Of a DNA stretch of 64,000 nucleotides, positions 34,911 through 47,528 are shown piece after piece. Source of the stretch: Pyricularia pennisetigena. Taxonomy: Eukaryota; Ascomycota; Sordariomycetes; Magnaporthales; Pyriculariaceae. Within the stretch, counting starts at the first letter, position 1. Every line of letters starts with the position of its first letter. The position numbers were made by a program, and so were the translations under genes. The DNA lies in NCBI RefSeq assembly GCF_004337985.1, contig NC_043744.1, forward strand, positions 1,664,816-1,728,815, given 5' to 3'. The notes beneath the pieces were generated by a model, which worked only from the letters and a program-made list of their open reading frames with translations, had not been told where the DNA came from and ran no database searches.

Positions 34911-36563
34911 AAAACTGTAGCTAACACATTCGAAATCAGGAGCTGGAGCTGCGGGAGCCTCGGCGGCATACCATCTCACGCAATTCGCCCAAGATGCGAA
35001 TGTACCCCTAAATATCACGGTTTTCGAAAGGACAAACCGGATTGGAGGCCGAACTCTTACTGTGAACGCCTATGATGACCCCGAACATCCAGTAGAGCTC
35101 GGCGCTTCCATTTTTATCGAGCTCAATCATATTTTGTATAATGCAGCCAACCACTTTAATCTGTCTCTAAAGACACCTGGACCTGAAGAGGATGAGTATC
35201 TTGTCATTTGGGACGGCAGTCGCTTCAGATTTGAGACCAGGGACAGTCAATGGAATTGGTGGAAACTTGTCAAGCTTTTTTGGAAGTATGGCCAGGCGCC
35301 ATACAAAGCCCAGAAGCTCATGAAAGCAACTGTCGCGGAGTTCTTGAAGCTATATCAAGAACCTTACTTTCCGTTCCGATCACTGACGACTACTGCATAT
35401 GAGTTGGGACTCACCAAGATAACGGGGCTGACAGGCAAACAGTACCTTGATCAGAACAATGTAAGAGGTCTATCTCCTGCTCATTTTCTTCTACGTTCAC
35501 GAGACTCATTAGATGTAGATTGGCTCGTCCTTTTCCGAAGATATTATCCAGGCGGCCACACGTGTCAACTATGCCTCGAATCTCGGGCGCATTCATGGGC
35601 TTGATGCTATGGTAAGTCCGCATCCAACGAATCCCTGAATGGCGCTATCGCTCACAAATACACGCATGCATCCAGGTTTCGATTGCTCCTGATGGTGCTT
35701 CCCAAGTCACCGGGGGCAACTGGCAAATATTCGACCGCATGCTCAAGGCAACAAATGCCTCCTTGCACCTTAACACAAGCGTCACATCGATTGAGTTTGA
35801 CAAGGCTGATGACGACTCAAGCATATTGGGTTATGTGCTCGAGACGAGTAAAGACGGCTCCGGCAGCATTGCAAGGACTTCGCAGCGCTTCGACAAGGTT
35901 GTCATAGCAACCCCTTATCAGTTCAGTAGCATCCATACCGGCGATGAGGTTCTGCAGCGGCCAATCGACGAGATACCTTATGTAAAATTGCATGTCACTC
36001 TTTTTACATCACCGCTTCGCCTGAGCCCCCGATTCTTCAACTTGCCCGCTGATGCCGAAGCCCCGACTACCGTGTTGACGACTCTTGGCGAGGGAGATGA
36101 CGCATCTTCTGGCGCGGGGAAGGCTGGATTTTTCAGCGTCAGCAACCAAAGAAGCATCATCAACCCAGCAACGGGCGCGACGGAGTATATTTATAAGATA
36201 TTCTCTCCGGAAAAAGTGACGAACGAATTCATGTCCTCACTTCTGGGCGTACAGGTTCCAGAATCAGTCACCGCTCAGAGGACTGAAGATGAAGCTAAAA
36301 GCTGGAAAGGCATTGGGCCTGTTACATGGTACTACCCTCACGTATTCTACTCCTATCCGCAAGCACTACCGCGTGTCACATTCCAGGACCCGATAGTGGG
36401 ACCTGGCTTGTATTACACGTCAGGAATGGAAAGTTTCATTTCTACAATGGAAACGAATGCTTTGATGGGCAAAAATGTCGCAAGGCTTGTCATAGACAGT
36501 GTGCTTGGGCATAAGGCAGATGTTCAAAAAGACAAGGAGTGGGTCGCTATGGGAGAGCTGTGA
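34621..36563 (+). CDS. Prenylcysteine oxidase (prenylcysteine lyase) family flavoprotein
   Basis: The family uses FAD to cleave the thioether of farnesyl- or geranylgeranyl-cysteine released from degraded prenylated proteins, in a lysosome/vacuole or secretory compartment. Four exons (34621-34774, 34940-35460, 35519-35611, 35676-36563) give 551 aa. There is an N-terminal signal peptide (hydrophobic LAVLASSLWILITA). The FAD-binding IIGAGAAGASAAYHL begins at residue 50, split by intron 1, with an acidic strand end (VFERTNRIGGRT). VELGASIFIE and the prenylcysteine lyase domain with APDGASQVTGGNW follow. VTWYYPHVFYSYP and GPGLYYTSGMESFISTMET lie near the C-terminus. Intron 1 contains a run of 46 A. 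The domain order is as in other fungal members. Substrate is inferred from the family. Confidence 0.92.
34863..34908. repeat. Homopolymer of 46 A in an intron
   Basis: An unbroken A run within intron 1 (34775-34939) of the prenylcysteine-oxidase-like gene, on the sense strand. The intron is otherwise normal, with a GTCAGT donor and CAG acceptor. Its exact length is unlikely to be reliable in assemblies. Confidence 0.9.
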
Positions 36564-37706
36564 GAGTAGGGAGGCAGCTGGAGATTGCAGAATGAAAATG
36601 TTTGGGAACACATTGATCCGTATAGTACAATGAAATCATAGGTCATATATCTTGTAGAGCGTTTCATTGGATTCAGTGGTGCTTTTTGGGCCAGCGTGTT
36701 GTTCTGTAACCTAGCTGCGAAATGTCTGGACAAATAAGAGGTCTTCGGCAATAGCGTACATGCATACTCATGAAGTCAATGTTGGTCTGGGTTGAGGTTG
36801 ATTTTGGTGTCCATCTAACAGGAGCATTGCCCGTGTTCTTCGCAAACCATGAAGGCGAAGTATTGCAAGAAGAAAAGAGATTAACAAAAGCATGTGAAAG
36901 GCGGCTTCATAAACTAAGGCTAAGATCTTGATTCTAGAGATAGAAATTGCCAGCTCATCAAACAGGGACAACACAAAATGTGATGTCTTGTTTGAAGTAT
37001 GGATTCCTTTGTCATTGTGGTCTAGCAAGCATTCGTCTGCAGCGATGCCACTGACTTGGTGGCTGCGCACTACTGCTTCTTACGTTCGCGCATCAGTCTC
37101 ACAGGTTAAGAACAAAACAGCAAAGAGAGCAGCGAAACAGATACAAGCAATATCGTCAATCATTTACATCCAGATGACGATTCCAGGTAGACCAAGGTAC
37201 TTTCAGCAAATTAGGCAGGATTTGTTATCAGGACTGGTCTTAGTAGAAGGGGGTCATGTGCAGGACAAGTAGCAAGCTGCAATGGCTCGTCGACAACAAG
37301 GTGGGTCTTGGTCGGAGAGTTTTGACCAATAAAATGAAGTTTTTCTTCTGAGGGGTGTCACTACTTTCTCAGCTTTTATGACGCAGTTATCCTAGAAACT
37401 GCTGGACTTTGGACGACATTGAGCCCAAAAAAACTAGGCTGTGTCCAGCACGGCCGTTTATTGCCTGAGTATTATTCCCTTTGTTCCGGCAATTCGGTAG
37501 ATATTTAATAACCTTTGGAGATGCTCTGTTCACATTTGGTCTAGACAACCAAAGGTTTCTACCACAGCTGGACATCCCAGCACGACAAAGAACCTCGCAA
37601 CAAAATACAGGCAAGCCAATTTGCCCCGCAGCGCAACATTTTGACTGTAAACAAAACAAAACAAAACACTGTTTACCTGCCAACTTTCCCAGCCAAGATA
37701 AAGAAG
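36564..37706. other. Intergenic region, no gene recognised
   Basis: A 1.1-kb spacer holding the 3' end of the prenylcysteine-oxidase-like gene and the promoter of VID27. An AACAA/AAAAC repeat (ACAAAACAAAACAAAAC) lies near 37650-37667, just before the VID27 start. Open frames overlap and have no domain. Confidence 0.5.
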
Positions 37707-37794
37707 ATGTTTTTGGTGCGCAATGGTAAGTGAACCCACGAGAACTGATGCCTCTTTGATTTTTTGTCACGTTGAGACGACATTCCTTCCTTTT

Positions 37795-37829
<35 letters not shown>

Positions 37830-40394
37830 CCGCCCGCCGTTCAAAATTATCTACACACCAGAACCAAACTAATACTTCCAATAACCCCGCCATCAGCCGC
37901 CAAGCTTATCTTCGGCTCTGGGAGTCAAGAGTCCCTAATCGAACTCCCCCAGGGCCAACTCTACCTCGTCCGACCGCTTTCTCCTAAAGGCTATTCTGAG
38001 CTGATCTTCAAGGACGCTGCCGCCTCGATACGCCGAACCGCACAAGACTTTCAGTACCAGCTCGTTGTCCAGCGATTCTACGAGGAAGGAGAAGCCGAAC
38101 TTCTTAACGAGGGCGACGAGGAGGAAACCGCAGAGGACGCCCTGTCATCAGAGCGAGACGAAAAGACGTTCCTGCTCGACGAGGCCCTGCACCTGAGGGT
38201 TGAGAACCGTGAGGGTTCATCAGAACGTGTGATTTGCTGGCGCGATCTTAGCGGCGACGCCGGTGACGTCTACGAGTTTGTCTGCGATAGCTCGGCTGCA
38301 ACCTCGGCCGCAAAGGTTGACGACTTTGTGCGTATCGCCCGCCAGTGCCAGTACGAGCGGAAATACCGCAAGCCGCATACTACAGCTTCCGAAGCCGACC
38401 TTGAAAGCTTCGATTTTGACGAACAGCTCATTCCGCCCGCCAGCCCGATTCACAGCCCTTCCATCAGTCGAACTCTCGAGTCTAACGAATCCATGTTCTC
38501 CACCATCGCCAACACGCCAAACAAGGCGGTAAAACGGGCACCGAAGCCTGAGCCTGAGCCCGAGCTTGAACTTGAATCTGAAGGCGAGGCTGCACCTTTG
38601 GAAACCGAGGTGACACCAACGAAGCCGAGCAGGGGAAAGGTCCGGGAGATTGGTCCACCGCCCGCAGCCGCGCCTCCGGAGGCCACTGAGATCTTGGCCG
38701 CCGAGTTGGGCGAGCTTCACTTCTTTGACTTCCCGTCTGGCGCGTTCGTTTTGCAAGCTTCTTCCGTCACAGCAACCGTCTCCGAGGTTGGAAAGTGGGA
38801 GTATTGGCTGCAGATTTCGAGCTCAGAAAAGGACTTTGTTGGATTGCCCGTGGTTGCAGACATCAACCCAGTCTTTAACTTTGAGTTCCTGTCATTCATC
38901 TTCAATCACTTCTCTGACCATGGAGCTGTCTCCTGGCTCGTCAGGTTCAAGGACCAGGAGACACTTGAGCGTTTCCAAGAAGGTCTGATGCGCGCCCTCT
39001 GGGAACAGCTGAATGAGATCAAGTGGGAAAAGATCAAGGAAAAGGAGCGTGACTATGTCACTGAAGCCTTTGCAGACTTGGCCATGGAGGACTCTCCCGA
39101 AGCGCAGCTGCTTGAGGAAGAAGATGAGGACGGGGAGGAGGAAGAAGAAGAGGACACCGACGACGGAGCCAGGAGTGAACACTACGATAGTGACGAGGAG
39201 GACGATGATGTCGAGACAGGTACCAAAGGCGGTGCCAAAAACAAAGCTTTGGCCGTGGGCTATAAGCATGACAGGTCATTCGTGGTCCGGGGCTCGCAAA
39301 TCGGCGTCTTCAAGCACACTGCCAACAACAAGCTGGAATTCAGCACAAACATCTCCAAGGTCGAGACGCCCAAGGGAGCTCTCTTCAGCCCGAAGAAGGT
39401 TATGTTACACAACGAGGATCGTAACATGATTCTGCAGAACGACACGGACCCTAACAAATTATATCGCATGGACCTGGAGTACGGCAAGGTAGTCGACGAG
39501 TGGAACGTTCACGAGGATATTCCCGTTGTGACGTTTGCACCCGAGAACAAATTCGCACAGATGACCCACGAGCCGACATTCTTGGGTATCTCGCGCAATG
39601 CGCTGTACCGTATCGACCCCCGTCTATCCGGCACAAAACTTGTCGACAGCCAACTGAAGCAGTACGTATCCAAGAACGACTTCTCTTCAATCGCCACCAC
39701 GGAGAAGGGTCACATTGCTGTTGCATCCAACAAGGGTGACATCAGACTGTTTGACCGCCTCGGCATCAACGCAAAGACTCACATCCCCGCCCTCGGAGAG
39801 CCCATCCTCGGCCTGGATGTATCGGCAGATGGTCGTTGGGTCCTGGGAACATGCCGTACGTACCTCTTGCTTATCGATGCGCTCCAAAAGGATGGCAAAA
39901 ACGAGGGCAAGCTCGGCTTCGAGAAGAGCTTCGCAGCAGACTCAAAGCCGCAGCCGCGCCGCCTGGCCCTGACCCCAGAGCACGTAGCGCAGTTTGCCTA
40001 CGAAACCGGCAAGGGCGTTTCGTTCACGCCGGCGCGCTTCAACACGGGATCCGGCCAGGAGGAGACGCAGATCATCACAGCCACAGGGCCGTACGTGGTC
40101 GAGTGGAGTCTCCGCAAGGTACTGGCAGGAAACAAGGCGGCGTACAAGATCAAGCGGTACTCGGACGAGGTCATGGCCGACGACTTCAAGTTTGGCAGCG
40201 ACAAGAACATTATCATGGCGCTGCCGCACGAGGTCAACATGGTGGACAACAAGACGCTCAAGAAGCCGACGCGGCAGAGCATTGCGGGAGGCGCGCTCAT
40301 CGGCGGTGGGAGACGCTCGTCGGCGAGGATTGGCAACAGGGACAGCGGCAGGTATAAGCTGGGCAAGGATGACGTTGTCGACTCACCTTACTGA
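37707..40394 (+). CDS. VID27: Vid27 family protein
   Basis: Vid27 is a conserved fungal and plant cytoplasmic protein, linked in yeast to vacuole import and degradation of fructose-1,6-bisphosphatase, with unclear mechanism. A tiny 19-nt first exon (37707-37725, MFLVRN plus one base) joins exon 2 (37897-40394) to give 838 aa. The N-terminal domain shows SGSQESLIELPQGQLYLVRP, as in yeast Vid27. A PH-like part follows near 250-400 with FDFPSGAFVLQ and VSWLVRFKD. A highly acidic Glu/Asp stretch is at about 412-450. The C-terminal beta-propeller has KGALFSPKKVMLHNEDRNMI, NDTDPNKLYRMDLEYGKVV, LDVSADGRWVLGTC and GPYVVEWSL. Intron 1 contains a 29-T run. A model starting at the first internal ATG would lose about 120 residues of the conserved N-terminal domain. 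Confidence 0.92.
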
Positions 40395-41144
40395 TTGTTA
40401 GACGAGATGATGGTCTATATTGATTTTCTTTTTGTGGTTATTATTTTGGTAGTCTGGCGATAGGGATAATATCCGGGTATTTCTCTCTTTTTCTTTTTTC
40501 TTTTTTTTTTTTTCTCTCATTTTGTTTTCGAGCAAGGTAAACTAAGGCGGCTGGGTTTTCAGAAAGGTAATGGAAGTAACACCTTAGTCTCTTCTTCTTT
40601 GTGCGGCAATGTTTTTGTCAAGTTTGGATTGCATCTGACATAAGGTGTTGGGAGTTCAGCACCCTTTTGAGCTAGTGCTATTTTATTCGACCCATGACTT
40701 TTTCACCCCACCTCCTCTAGTCTTCTTGAGGACTTAGATTGCTTCTGCCCTTGATATGAAATTTATTGTCACAAACGGTCTGTTGAGATGATGAATACTA
40801 TGCTGGATTGCGGAGTCGTTGGCAAGGCTGGCTGATATGACTATTGTGTTGGTCGGGGGCGATTTTTCAAGAGATACAGTCGAGCTATTAGAATATTTGA
40901 AGAACAACTGCGCGATCAATTCTCAGATGCATGGGGAATTTCAGTGTCATATCTATTCCTGTTACGCCTCGTTTCGTTTGCCATTTGTGCCCTACGCCTC
41001 GGTAGCATCTGTGAAAGGCACAACCTGTTTATAAAAGACAGACCAATCACCAGCACGCAAAGAGGCAGATGAACCCGTAAATAAGATAGTGGAAATCAAA
41101 AAAGGTCATTATAAAACACAATCATTATGTTACCCCGTCAAGCC
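40395..41144. other. Convergent 3' flank between VID27 and TPS1
   Basis: A 750-bp spacer that contains both 3' untranslated regions. T-rich tract near 40490-40515. No gene. Confidence 0.5.
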
Positions 41145-42883
41145 TCAGTTCCCCTCCGTCTTGTTGTCACCACCCGGCAAGACGGATGAGACGGCGTCTG
41201 CAACCTTGCCAGCGCCATCGGCAACGGCATCGCCAACATCCCTGATAGCGATCTTGGTCTTTGAACCTTCCGCCTCCGAACCTTCATTCCCGGCTGCAAG
41301 CCTATTGAGCTCGGTGACGAAGCTGGAACCCCACCAGGCGCTGGTGTACTTGAAGACGTACCTCTCGAGCTTCTTGAAGTTGGCCTCGCGCTGCTCGGGC
41401 CCCATGGTGACGGCGTCGTGGATGGCGTTGGCCAGCTCTTCCGTATTCCAGGGGTTGACGATGAGCGAGCCCGACAGCGACTGCGCAGCGCCGGTGAACT
41501 CGGACAGGATCATGACACCGTGGCGGGCACGCTGGGTGGCGATGTACTCGTAGCTGACGAGGTTCATGCCGTCGCGTGTGCTACTGACAAGGCACACGTC
41601 CGAGACGGCGTACAGGGCGGCGAGCTCGTCGAAGCTGACCGACTGGTGCAGGAAGTGGATGGGCATGAACTCGATGGTGCCAAACTTGCCGTTGATGCGT
41701 CCGACCAGCTCGTTGACCACAGCGCGCAGATTCTGGTACTCCTCGACGTCCTGTCGCGAAGGCACCGCCACCTGCACGAGCACAATCTTGCCAATCCACT
41801 CTGGGTGCTCCGTCAGGAAGACCTCGAGCGCGTGCAGCTTCTGCGGCACGCCCTTGATGTAGTCGAGCCTGTCGACGCCGACGATGAGCTTAACGCCCTC
41901 GAATTTGCGGGTGAGAGCGGCGATGCGCTCCTGGACTTTGGGTTTTTGAAGACCCTCGACGAACTTCTCCGGGTCGATTCCGATGGGGAAGGCGCCGACT
42001 GTGACAAACCGACCGGCGAACTGGACACCGTTGGGAGTTGTTGGTGCGGACCTTCATGAAGTCAGTTGCACATTCTGGGTTTGGGACAGGAGCAAAAACC
42101 GCCGATCGGATATGGACTTACAGGATACGCGAGCAGGAGCTCAGGAAGTGCCGTGCGTAATCATACGTATGAAAACCGAGCAGGTCGCAGTGCAACACAC
42201 CCTGGAGCAGGGCCTGGCGAACAGGCAAGATTCTGTATATCTCAGATGAGGGGAAGGGCGTGTGGAGGAAGAAGCCAATCTTGACGTTCTTCTTTGAGTT
42301 CCCTATCTCCTCGCGCAACATCTCTGGCAGCAGCATCAGATGGTAGTCGTGGACCCAAATCATGTCGCCATCCTGTACATCCTTGACAACTGTCTGGGCG
42401 AACAGTCTGTTAACCTCCTTATAGGCAGACCACGCCGACTCGTCAAAAGTGATCTCTCCGGGGTGGTAGTGGAAAAGGGGCCAGAGGATCGAGTCTGGGA
42501 TGGTGCGGTTAGGGTTTGTTAGCGGCGACCAGAGAAGGATTTGAAGCTGAAGAGCAGAGGAGTATTCGCATACTGGCAAACCCGTTGTAGTGCCTGTCGG
42601 CGAGCTCGTCGTCCACAAACACCGGGTGGGCGCCGTATTCATTCTTCAGCCTCTGCACGACAGGACCGGCCTCGGCGTCTGGGACCTCGAGACCCGGCCA
42701 TCCATACCATTGAAAGCTCGTAGTTTTGGCGAGACCACTTAGGCCGGTGACCAAACCGCCAGAGGACATGGAGAAGCTGTACTGGCCATCATCTGAGCGC
42801 TTGATGGTGATGGGCAGGCGATTTGATATGAGCAGAAGTCTGCCGCCCGACGGAAGGGCCGTCTCGTCTTCAACGCTGCCCAT
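41145..42883 (-). CDS. TPS1: Alpha,alpha-trehalose-phosphate synthase (UDP-forming)
   Basis: Makes trehalose-6-phosphate from UDP-glucose and glucose-6-phosphate; a GT20 glycosyltransferase, cytosolic, at the start of trehalose synthesis and a regulator of sugar influx. Three exons on the minus strand (42883-42574, 42494-42122, 42051-41145) give 529 aa. Motifs: RLLLISNRLP, SSGGLVTGL, YGWPGLEVP, NSILWPLFHYHPGEI across the first splice, WVHDYHLMLLP, and FFLHTPFPSSEIYR. GRFVTVGAFPIGIDP follows the second splice, then VGVDRLDYIKG, VAVPSRQDVEEY and RDGMNLVSYEYIATQ. These are the complete UDP-glucose and Glc-6-P binding sets. There is no C-terminal phosphatase domain, only an Ala/Gly-rich tail. In the rice blast fungus the orthologous gene links Glc-6-P sensing to NADPH balance and plant infection (established knowledge). 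A single STRE-like AGGGG lies about 100 bp upstream, which is weak evidence. Confidence 0.97.
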
Positions 42884-44706
42884 GTTGGCGAATGTGCTGG
42901 AGCTTGGCTGTCGGTGTTATGGTCGGTGGGTTGGTGTGATTGAACAGGAAGACCGATCGACTAGTGTATATGACGACGTTATGACTGAGGGGAACAGCTG
43001 CAAGGAGCTACCTAGCTACCCGAGAAGGCTGTTTACCGCCTTAGAAAAACGGTTGTCTGTCAGCCGGTTGCCCATGTTGCTAACAAAGTCCAGTAACGCA
43101 GGTTGTAGAATAATTTTTATCGACTGTGTCTGATTGGATGCAAAGCTTTCAGGCTGTGCTGACACCGCATCCAGAAGTCATCTGATGCGTTGATGTGATA
43201 ATTTTTGCGCGAGCGCAGGGAAAGAGGTTCGCAGGCCGTGGACTTGACAGCCCTGGATGATTGATGGCGGGGTCGCGGCAATAGGTTTGAATCGGACCGG
43301 GTCGGGACTGAGCAACTTACAAGAACCCAAACCAGCCTTGAACTGGTATAATTCAGAGTGAGAAAGAAAGCCTACTGAGTGGACTGTGGGCTGAAATCTG
43401 CTCGCTCGCCGAGATTGAATATGTCAAATTCCTTCAAAAAGGAGAACAAAAAAAAAGTTCCCAAAGGCAGCTTGTTCAAAAGTGATGCAAAGCTGTTGTA
43501 ACGAACGAGTCGACAGCAACACATGGGGATCATGTCTACTACGTAATTTGTACCGCTAGTATACTGGCTATACAGGGGTGTTGGACCCGCCTGTCCGCCT
43601 TGTCCCAGCTAACGCGGCGCGCCCATAAATTTCGTTGAGAGCCGCTGGGCTGGCTTGCCCCAGTCCATTATGTTTTGCTCCCGTACTCCTCCGCCTTCTT
43701 GCATCCATGCCTGCAAGTAACTTGCGTGAACGGGGCCGATGCTCCGGCTGAATAGGACAACCAATGTAAGGTACTGACTGGTAGGTCGATTCTGTCTGTG
43801 CTCTTTCCCTACAAAGATGGGCATCTACGATAAGCAAGTTGAGGGACTTTTGGAATGGTATGAGTGGAGCCGGGCTGATCTGAACAAGCTCCGAATAAAG
43901 CAAACCAGTGAATTAACCCGTCCTATCATCCCGTCTCCGTTTGGCGCAATGCAAACGCAACCAGCCCGGCCGTAGAATGTTCGATGATCTTGTCCCACCA
44001 AGAAGAATTCAATTCACAGAAGCAGCCAGAAGCATTGGTTAGGACCAGTGCTTGTTGGCGCACGATTTGATTTTTTCAAAAAATAATATAGACAAAATAC
44101 GTCGACTGGGAGAGTTTGTTTGGTTTTTTTTTNNNNNNNNNNNTTTTTTTGGATGCAGCATATCAGTTGCGAAGCTTTATAGCTACCAGTATAGGTATGT
44201 GCCTATACTCAACACCATCGTGAGAAGGAATTTTTCGTTATGACGGGCCGAGATTCCAATCTGGTGTCGCTTGGGAATGAACAACCGTTGACACCCAATC
44301 ATCCCAGCACACACTGGCCTCGCAGCTGGTACCCTTATCCTAAGCCCCCGGCCAGAGGGAATCGTGGACCAAATGCAGGGTCGGCGGCTCCTGTGCAGCT
44401 GATTAAACAATCAATCTCCCGAAGTATGCGCGAGGGTTTGAGATTACCGACAGAATAATATCCCTAGATTTGAGGATACAAAGCAAGGAGGCAGGTAAAT
44501 ACCGAAGGTTCAAAAACTCAACACCCCGCAAAAAAAGAATGAAGTTGTTCTGTAAAAATACCAGCTTTCGTGACTGGGTAGGTATAATTATGATACTCAA
44601 GATGACATTCCTTGTCTTCATTTTGTAGCGGTGAGAAACCGCGCTCTGTTTGTGGTGTGGGTTAGTCGTAGCCTTATAATGTTGTTTTGGAGCTAGTCCA
44701 ACAACT
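42884..44706. other. Upstream region of TPS1 and gene-free sequence, with a small N gap
   Basis: Contains the TPS1 promoter, then no recognisable gene. An 11-base N run (44133-44143) interrupts a T-rich tract and is probably a homopolymer of unknown length. Open frames up to 135 codons are unsupported. Confidence 0.45.
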
Positions 44707-44798
44707 GCCCTTGTGGCGTAGTGGTAGCGCGTCGCACTTGTAGCACCTTTCTGGTCAGCTTCATGCGAAGGTCCCTAGTTCAATCCTGGGCGGGGGCA
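44707..44798 (+). tRNA. tRNA-Thr (anticodon TGT) with a 20-nt intron
   Basis: A full cloverleaf can be folded. The acceptor is GCCCTTG with CGGGGGC (two G-U pairs). The D arm is GCG/CGC around TAGTGGTAG. The anticodon stem TCGCA pairs with TGCGA, with loop CTTGTA plus A, giving anticodon TGT at 44739-44741 (after U33, before A37). The T arm is CCTAG/CTGGG with loop TTCAATC, and the discriminator is A. Between position 37 and the rest of the loop is an insert of 20 nt (44743-44762), the canonical place for nuclear tRNA introns. The A box (TAGTGGTAGC-like) and B box (GGTCCCTAGTTCAATCC-like) promoters are internal. It reads UGU, so threonine ACA codons. It stands alone in gene-free sequence. Confidence 0.9.
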
Positions 44799-45669
44799 GG
44801 TCATTTTTGCCTTCTTTTTTGGCACTTCTTTCCTGCGGTGATTTTGCCAGTTAACTGATGCTTTTTTATTAGATAGTTGTTCAGTCAAGCTTACTTGGAT
44901 AGACTGTGTGCGCGCATCTAATCTTTCCTCAGGCATGGAATGTTGGTAAACATACAATATTCCGAGAACGAAGACCTCTCTTATACCTCTCAGATTGTAT
45001 TCATATCTTGTAGAGATAGACGAAATGCAAATACACAGCTAAAATATCACAACGTTAGGAGCTCATCCCATACATACATAGCCTTGTTTGTTGATCCCTA
45101 ATCAGTAAAGTCAAATATTATCTCTCATCATACCTCAAGACGGCAGTGGCTCATGAGGAGGGACAACATCACTGACCTATATATACCATTTGTTCAATTT
45201 TGGAGAGGCCGCGGGTCAAATTCACAACCTGTTCCCAAAAGGCCATAGTAGAATATCTACTCATCTGGATACCTAGTTAGACTAGCATTTGACAACCACG
45301 CTATGAATAAACAGACATGTTCATGTTCGTTTACAAAATTTAGCCCTCAATGGGCGTGTAAGCACATGCCACAATCTGTAGGATGAGGCAGACCACCATG
45401 CACTCTAAATGCACTTCTCCAGGTCACTCTGGTGACCGTCGAGGACTCCTGCAGAACACGAACCTGAAAACTTTAGATATAACAACAATTCCATATGCAG
45501 CTACTTCTTCGTCTTCCCTCCATGATTATCAACTTCTGGCTGCTGTGAATGACTATACCTCTTATGTCTGCCATCACAACCACACATTCTTACACTGAAC
45601 AGTTATCACTGTTCCGCTGGTCTTTGCATCTGTGAAGAGAGTTGGAAATCTCGGCTTCGAAAAGAAAAC
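44799..45669. other. Intergenic region, no gene recognised
   Basis: AT-rich sequence between the tRNA and the permease gene. It begins with a T-rich stretch after the tRNA (44805-44820, TTTTTGCC then TTCTTTTTT), suitable as a Pol III terminator. The rest contains only short open frames. The final 150 bp is the likely leader of the permease gene. Confidence 0.5.
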
Positions 45670-47528
45670 ATGACGCCCTATCTGCCGCCCGCTACGGGCA
45701 CCGCCATCAACACGGACCTGGAGTCGGCAAACACCAACGCGCCGACGATGACGCGCGCGTCACGAGAGGACGAAGCGAATAGCCTGGATGGCCTCGTACA
45801 CCTGAACGGGGTTGTCCCCGTGGAGACGAACTCACCAATGGGTCAGTCGGTCGGGCCTTTCACCGTCGTCATGTTAAACATCGGCAATATTATAGGAATC
45901 GGCGTCTTCTCAACCTGTGAGTGGCAGTGAAATATCCAGTTTACAGAGCTCCCTCTCCTGATCCCCGACTTACCAAATACTCTTTATAAAAAATAAAAAA
46001 AACAGCTTCCTCCATCCTCAAAGGCACCGGCTCAGTCGGCATGAGCATGATCTACTGGACCATCGGGATTCTCATCGCCGCCAGCCACCTCGCGGTATTC
46101 CTCGAGTTCGCCTGCTACTTCCCCAAGCGCTCAGGGTCGCTAGTCGTCTTTCTCGAGCAGTCCTACCCGAAGCCGCGATACCTCTTCCCCATCATGATCG
46201 CCCTGGTCGGCCTCGTGCTCGGCTTCGGCAGCAGCATGGCTCTCGTGTTGGCCAAGTACATCTTCCAAGCCGTCGGGCACACGTACACCACCTGGGAGCT
46301 CAAGGGCCTCGCCGTGGCGGGCTACACGGCCGTCATCGTGCTGCTGACGCTCAGCAATCGTGTCTCGTACTGGGTCATCAACGCCATGGGCGTCGTCAAG
46401 ATCGCCACGCTCGCACTCATCTCGGTCGCTGGCCTGGCCGTGCTGGGCGGCCGCGTCCCCACCATCCCCGACCCGCTCGCGAACTTCCGCGACCCCTTCT
46501 CCGGAACCGCCACCGCGTACGGCCTGACCAACGCCCTCGTCAAGATCATATTCTCCTACGCCGGGTCTGGAAACGGCATCAACGTGCAAGGCGAGCTCAA
46601 AAAGTCCGGCAAGAGCCTCCGCAATATGGAGTTCCTCGCCCTGGGCGCCACGGGCATCCTGTTCGTCCTCACCAATCTCGCCTTCTTCACCGCTATCCCA
46701 AAACACGAACTGGAAAACTCGACTGAGATCGCGGCAAGCATGTTCTTCCGCAAGGTGTTCGGCGACTCGGGCTGGGTGCGCGGCCTCAATGTGCTCATCG
46801 CCCTCTGCACCCTCGGCAGCATAGTCTCCACAACGCTCGGCCTGTCGCGCATGACGCGTGAGTCGGGCCGTCAGGGCGTCATACCCTGGACGCGGTTCTG
46901 GGTCTCGACTAGGCCCTTCGGCACGCCGCTGGGCCCGTACGCGTGGCGGTGGGCGCTGACAACGCTCATGATCCTGGTCGTTCCCACCGGCGACGCCTTC
47001 AACTTCATGGTCGATCTGCAGATGTACCCGGGTGTGTTTTTCGAGCTCGCGCTTAATATTGGCCTGGTCGTGGTGCGGATTCGTCGGAGGCGGCGTGACG
47101 AGCCGAGGCCACAGTTCCGCGCCTGGAACGCCGCATTAATCGTCAACACGCTCGCGTCGTTGGCCGTCATCGTAATGCCGTGGTATCCTCCTGACGGTGG
47201 TCCGTACGCCGGCGACGTCAGCTTCTGGTACGCGACGTACGCTGCGGCAGGAGTCGGTGTGCTGGTCGCCTGCGCGCTATATTACCTGGTCAAAATCCAC
47301 CTGATGCCACGATGGGGAGGTTATGTCATCCGCGATGCGACCGTGGTGCTTCAAGACAACGTCCAGACCAACATGCTCGTCAAGGTTCCACTAGGGGAGC
47401 TTGCTAGCTTGGATGAGGCACACAGAGGGTCACCCTCCAACAATTCGACGTTGGAGCCAAACAGTGGCAAAAGACTCCGAGAGCAAATGACCGTGACGCT
47501 TCAGGTACCGCCTGCGGGAATTGTTTAA
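45670..47528 (+). CDS. APC-family amino acid permease, methionine-permease-like
   Basis: Plasma-membrane importer of amino acids. Two exons (45670-45916, 46006-47528) give 589 aa. The first 60 residues are a hydrophilic cytosolic tail. The transport domain starts with VGPFTVVMLNIGNIIGIGVF, where the unwound helix-1 motif GIGVF is the substrate-binding feature of APC transporters. SSSILKGTGSVG and about twelve hydrophobic helices follow. The order and wording (helix 1, SVG, SHLAVFLEFACYFPKRSG, FSYAGSGNGINVQGELKKSGKSLRN) resemble fungal Mup1/Mup3 high-affinity methionine permeases and LAT-type transporters. Loop SRMTRESGRQGVIPW precedes helix 9. Substrate specificity is inferred by resemblance only. 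The intron ends in an A-rich stretch before its AG acceptor. It is convergent with the next gene, 175 bp apart. Confidence 0.87.

Noticed and set aside
42884..43100. Stress-response elements controlling TPS1
   Set aside because: Only one AGGGG word near 42986; a single pentamer is not evidence of regulation.
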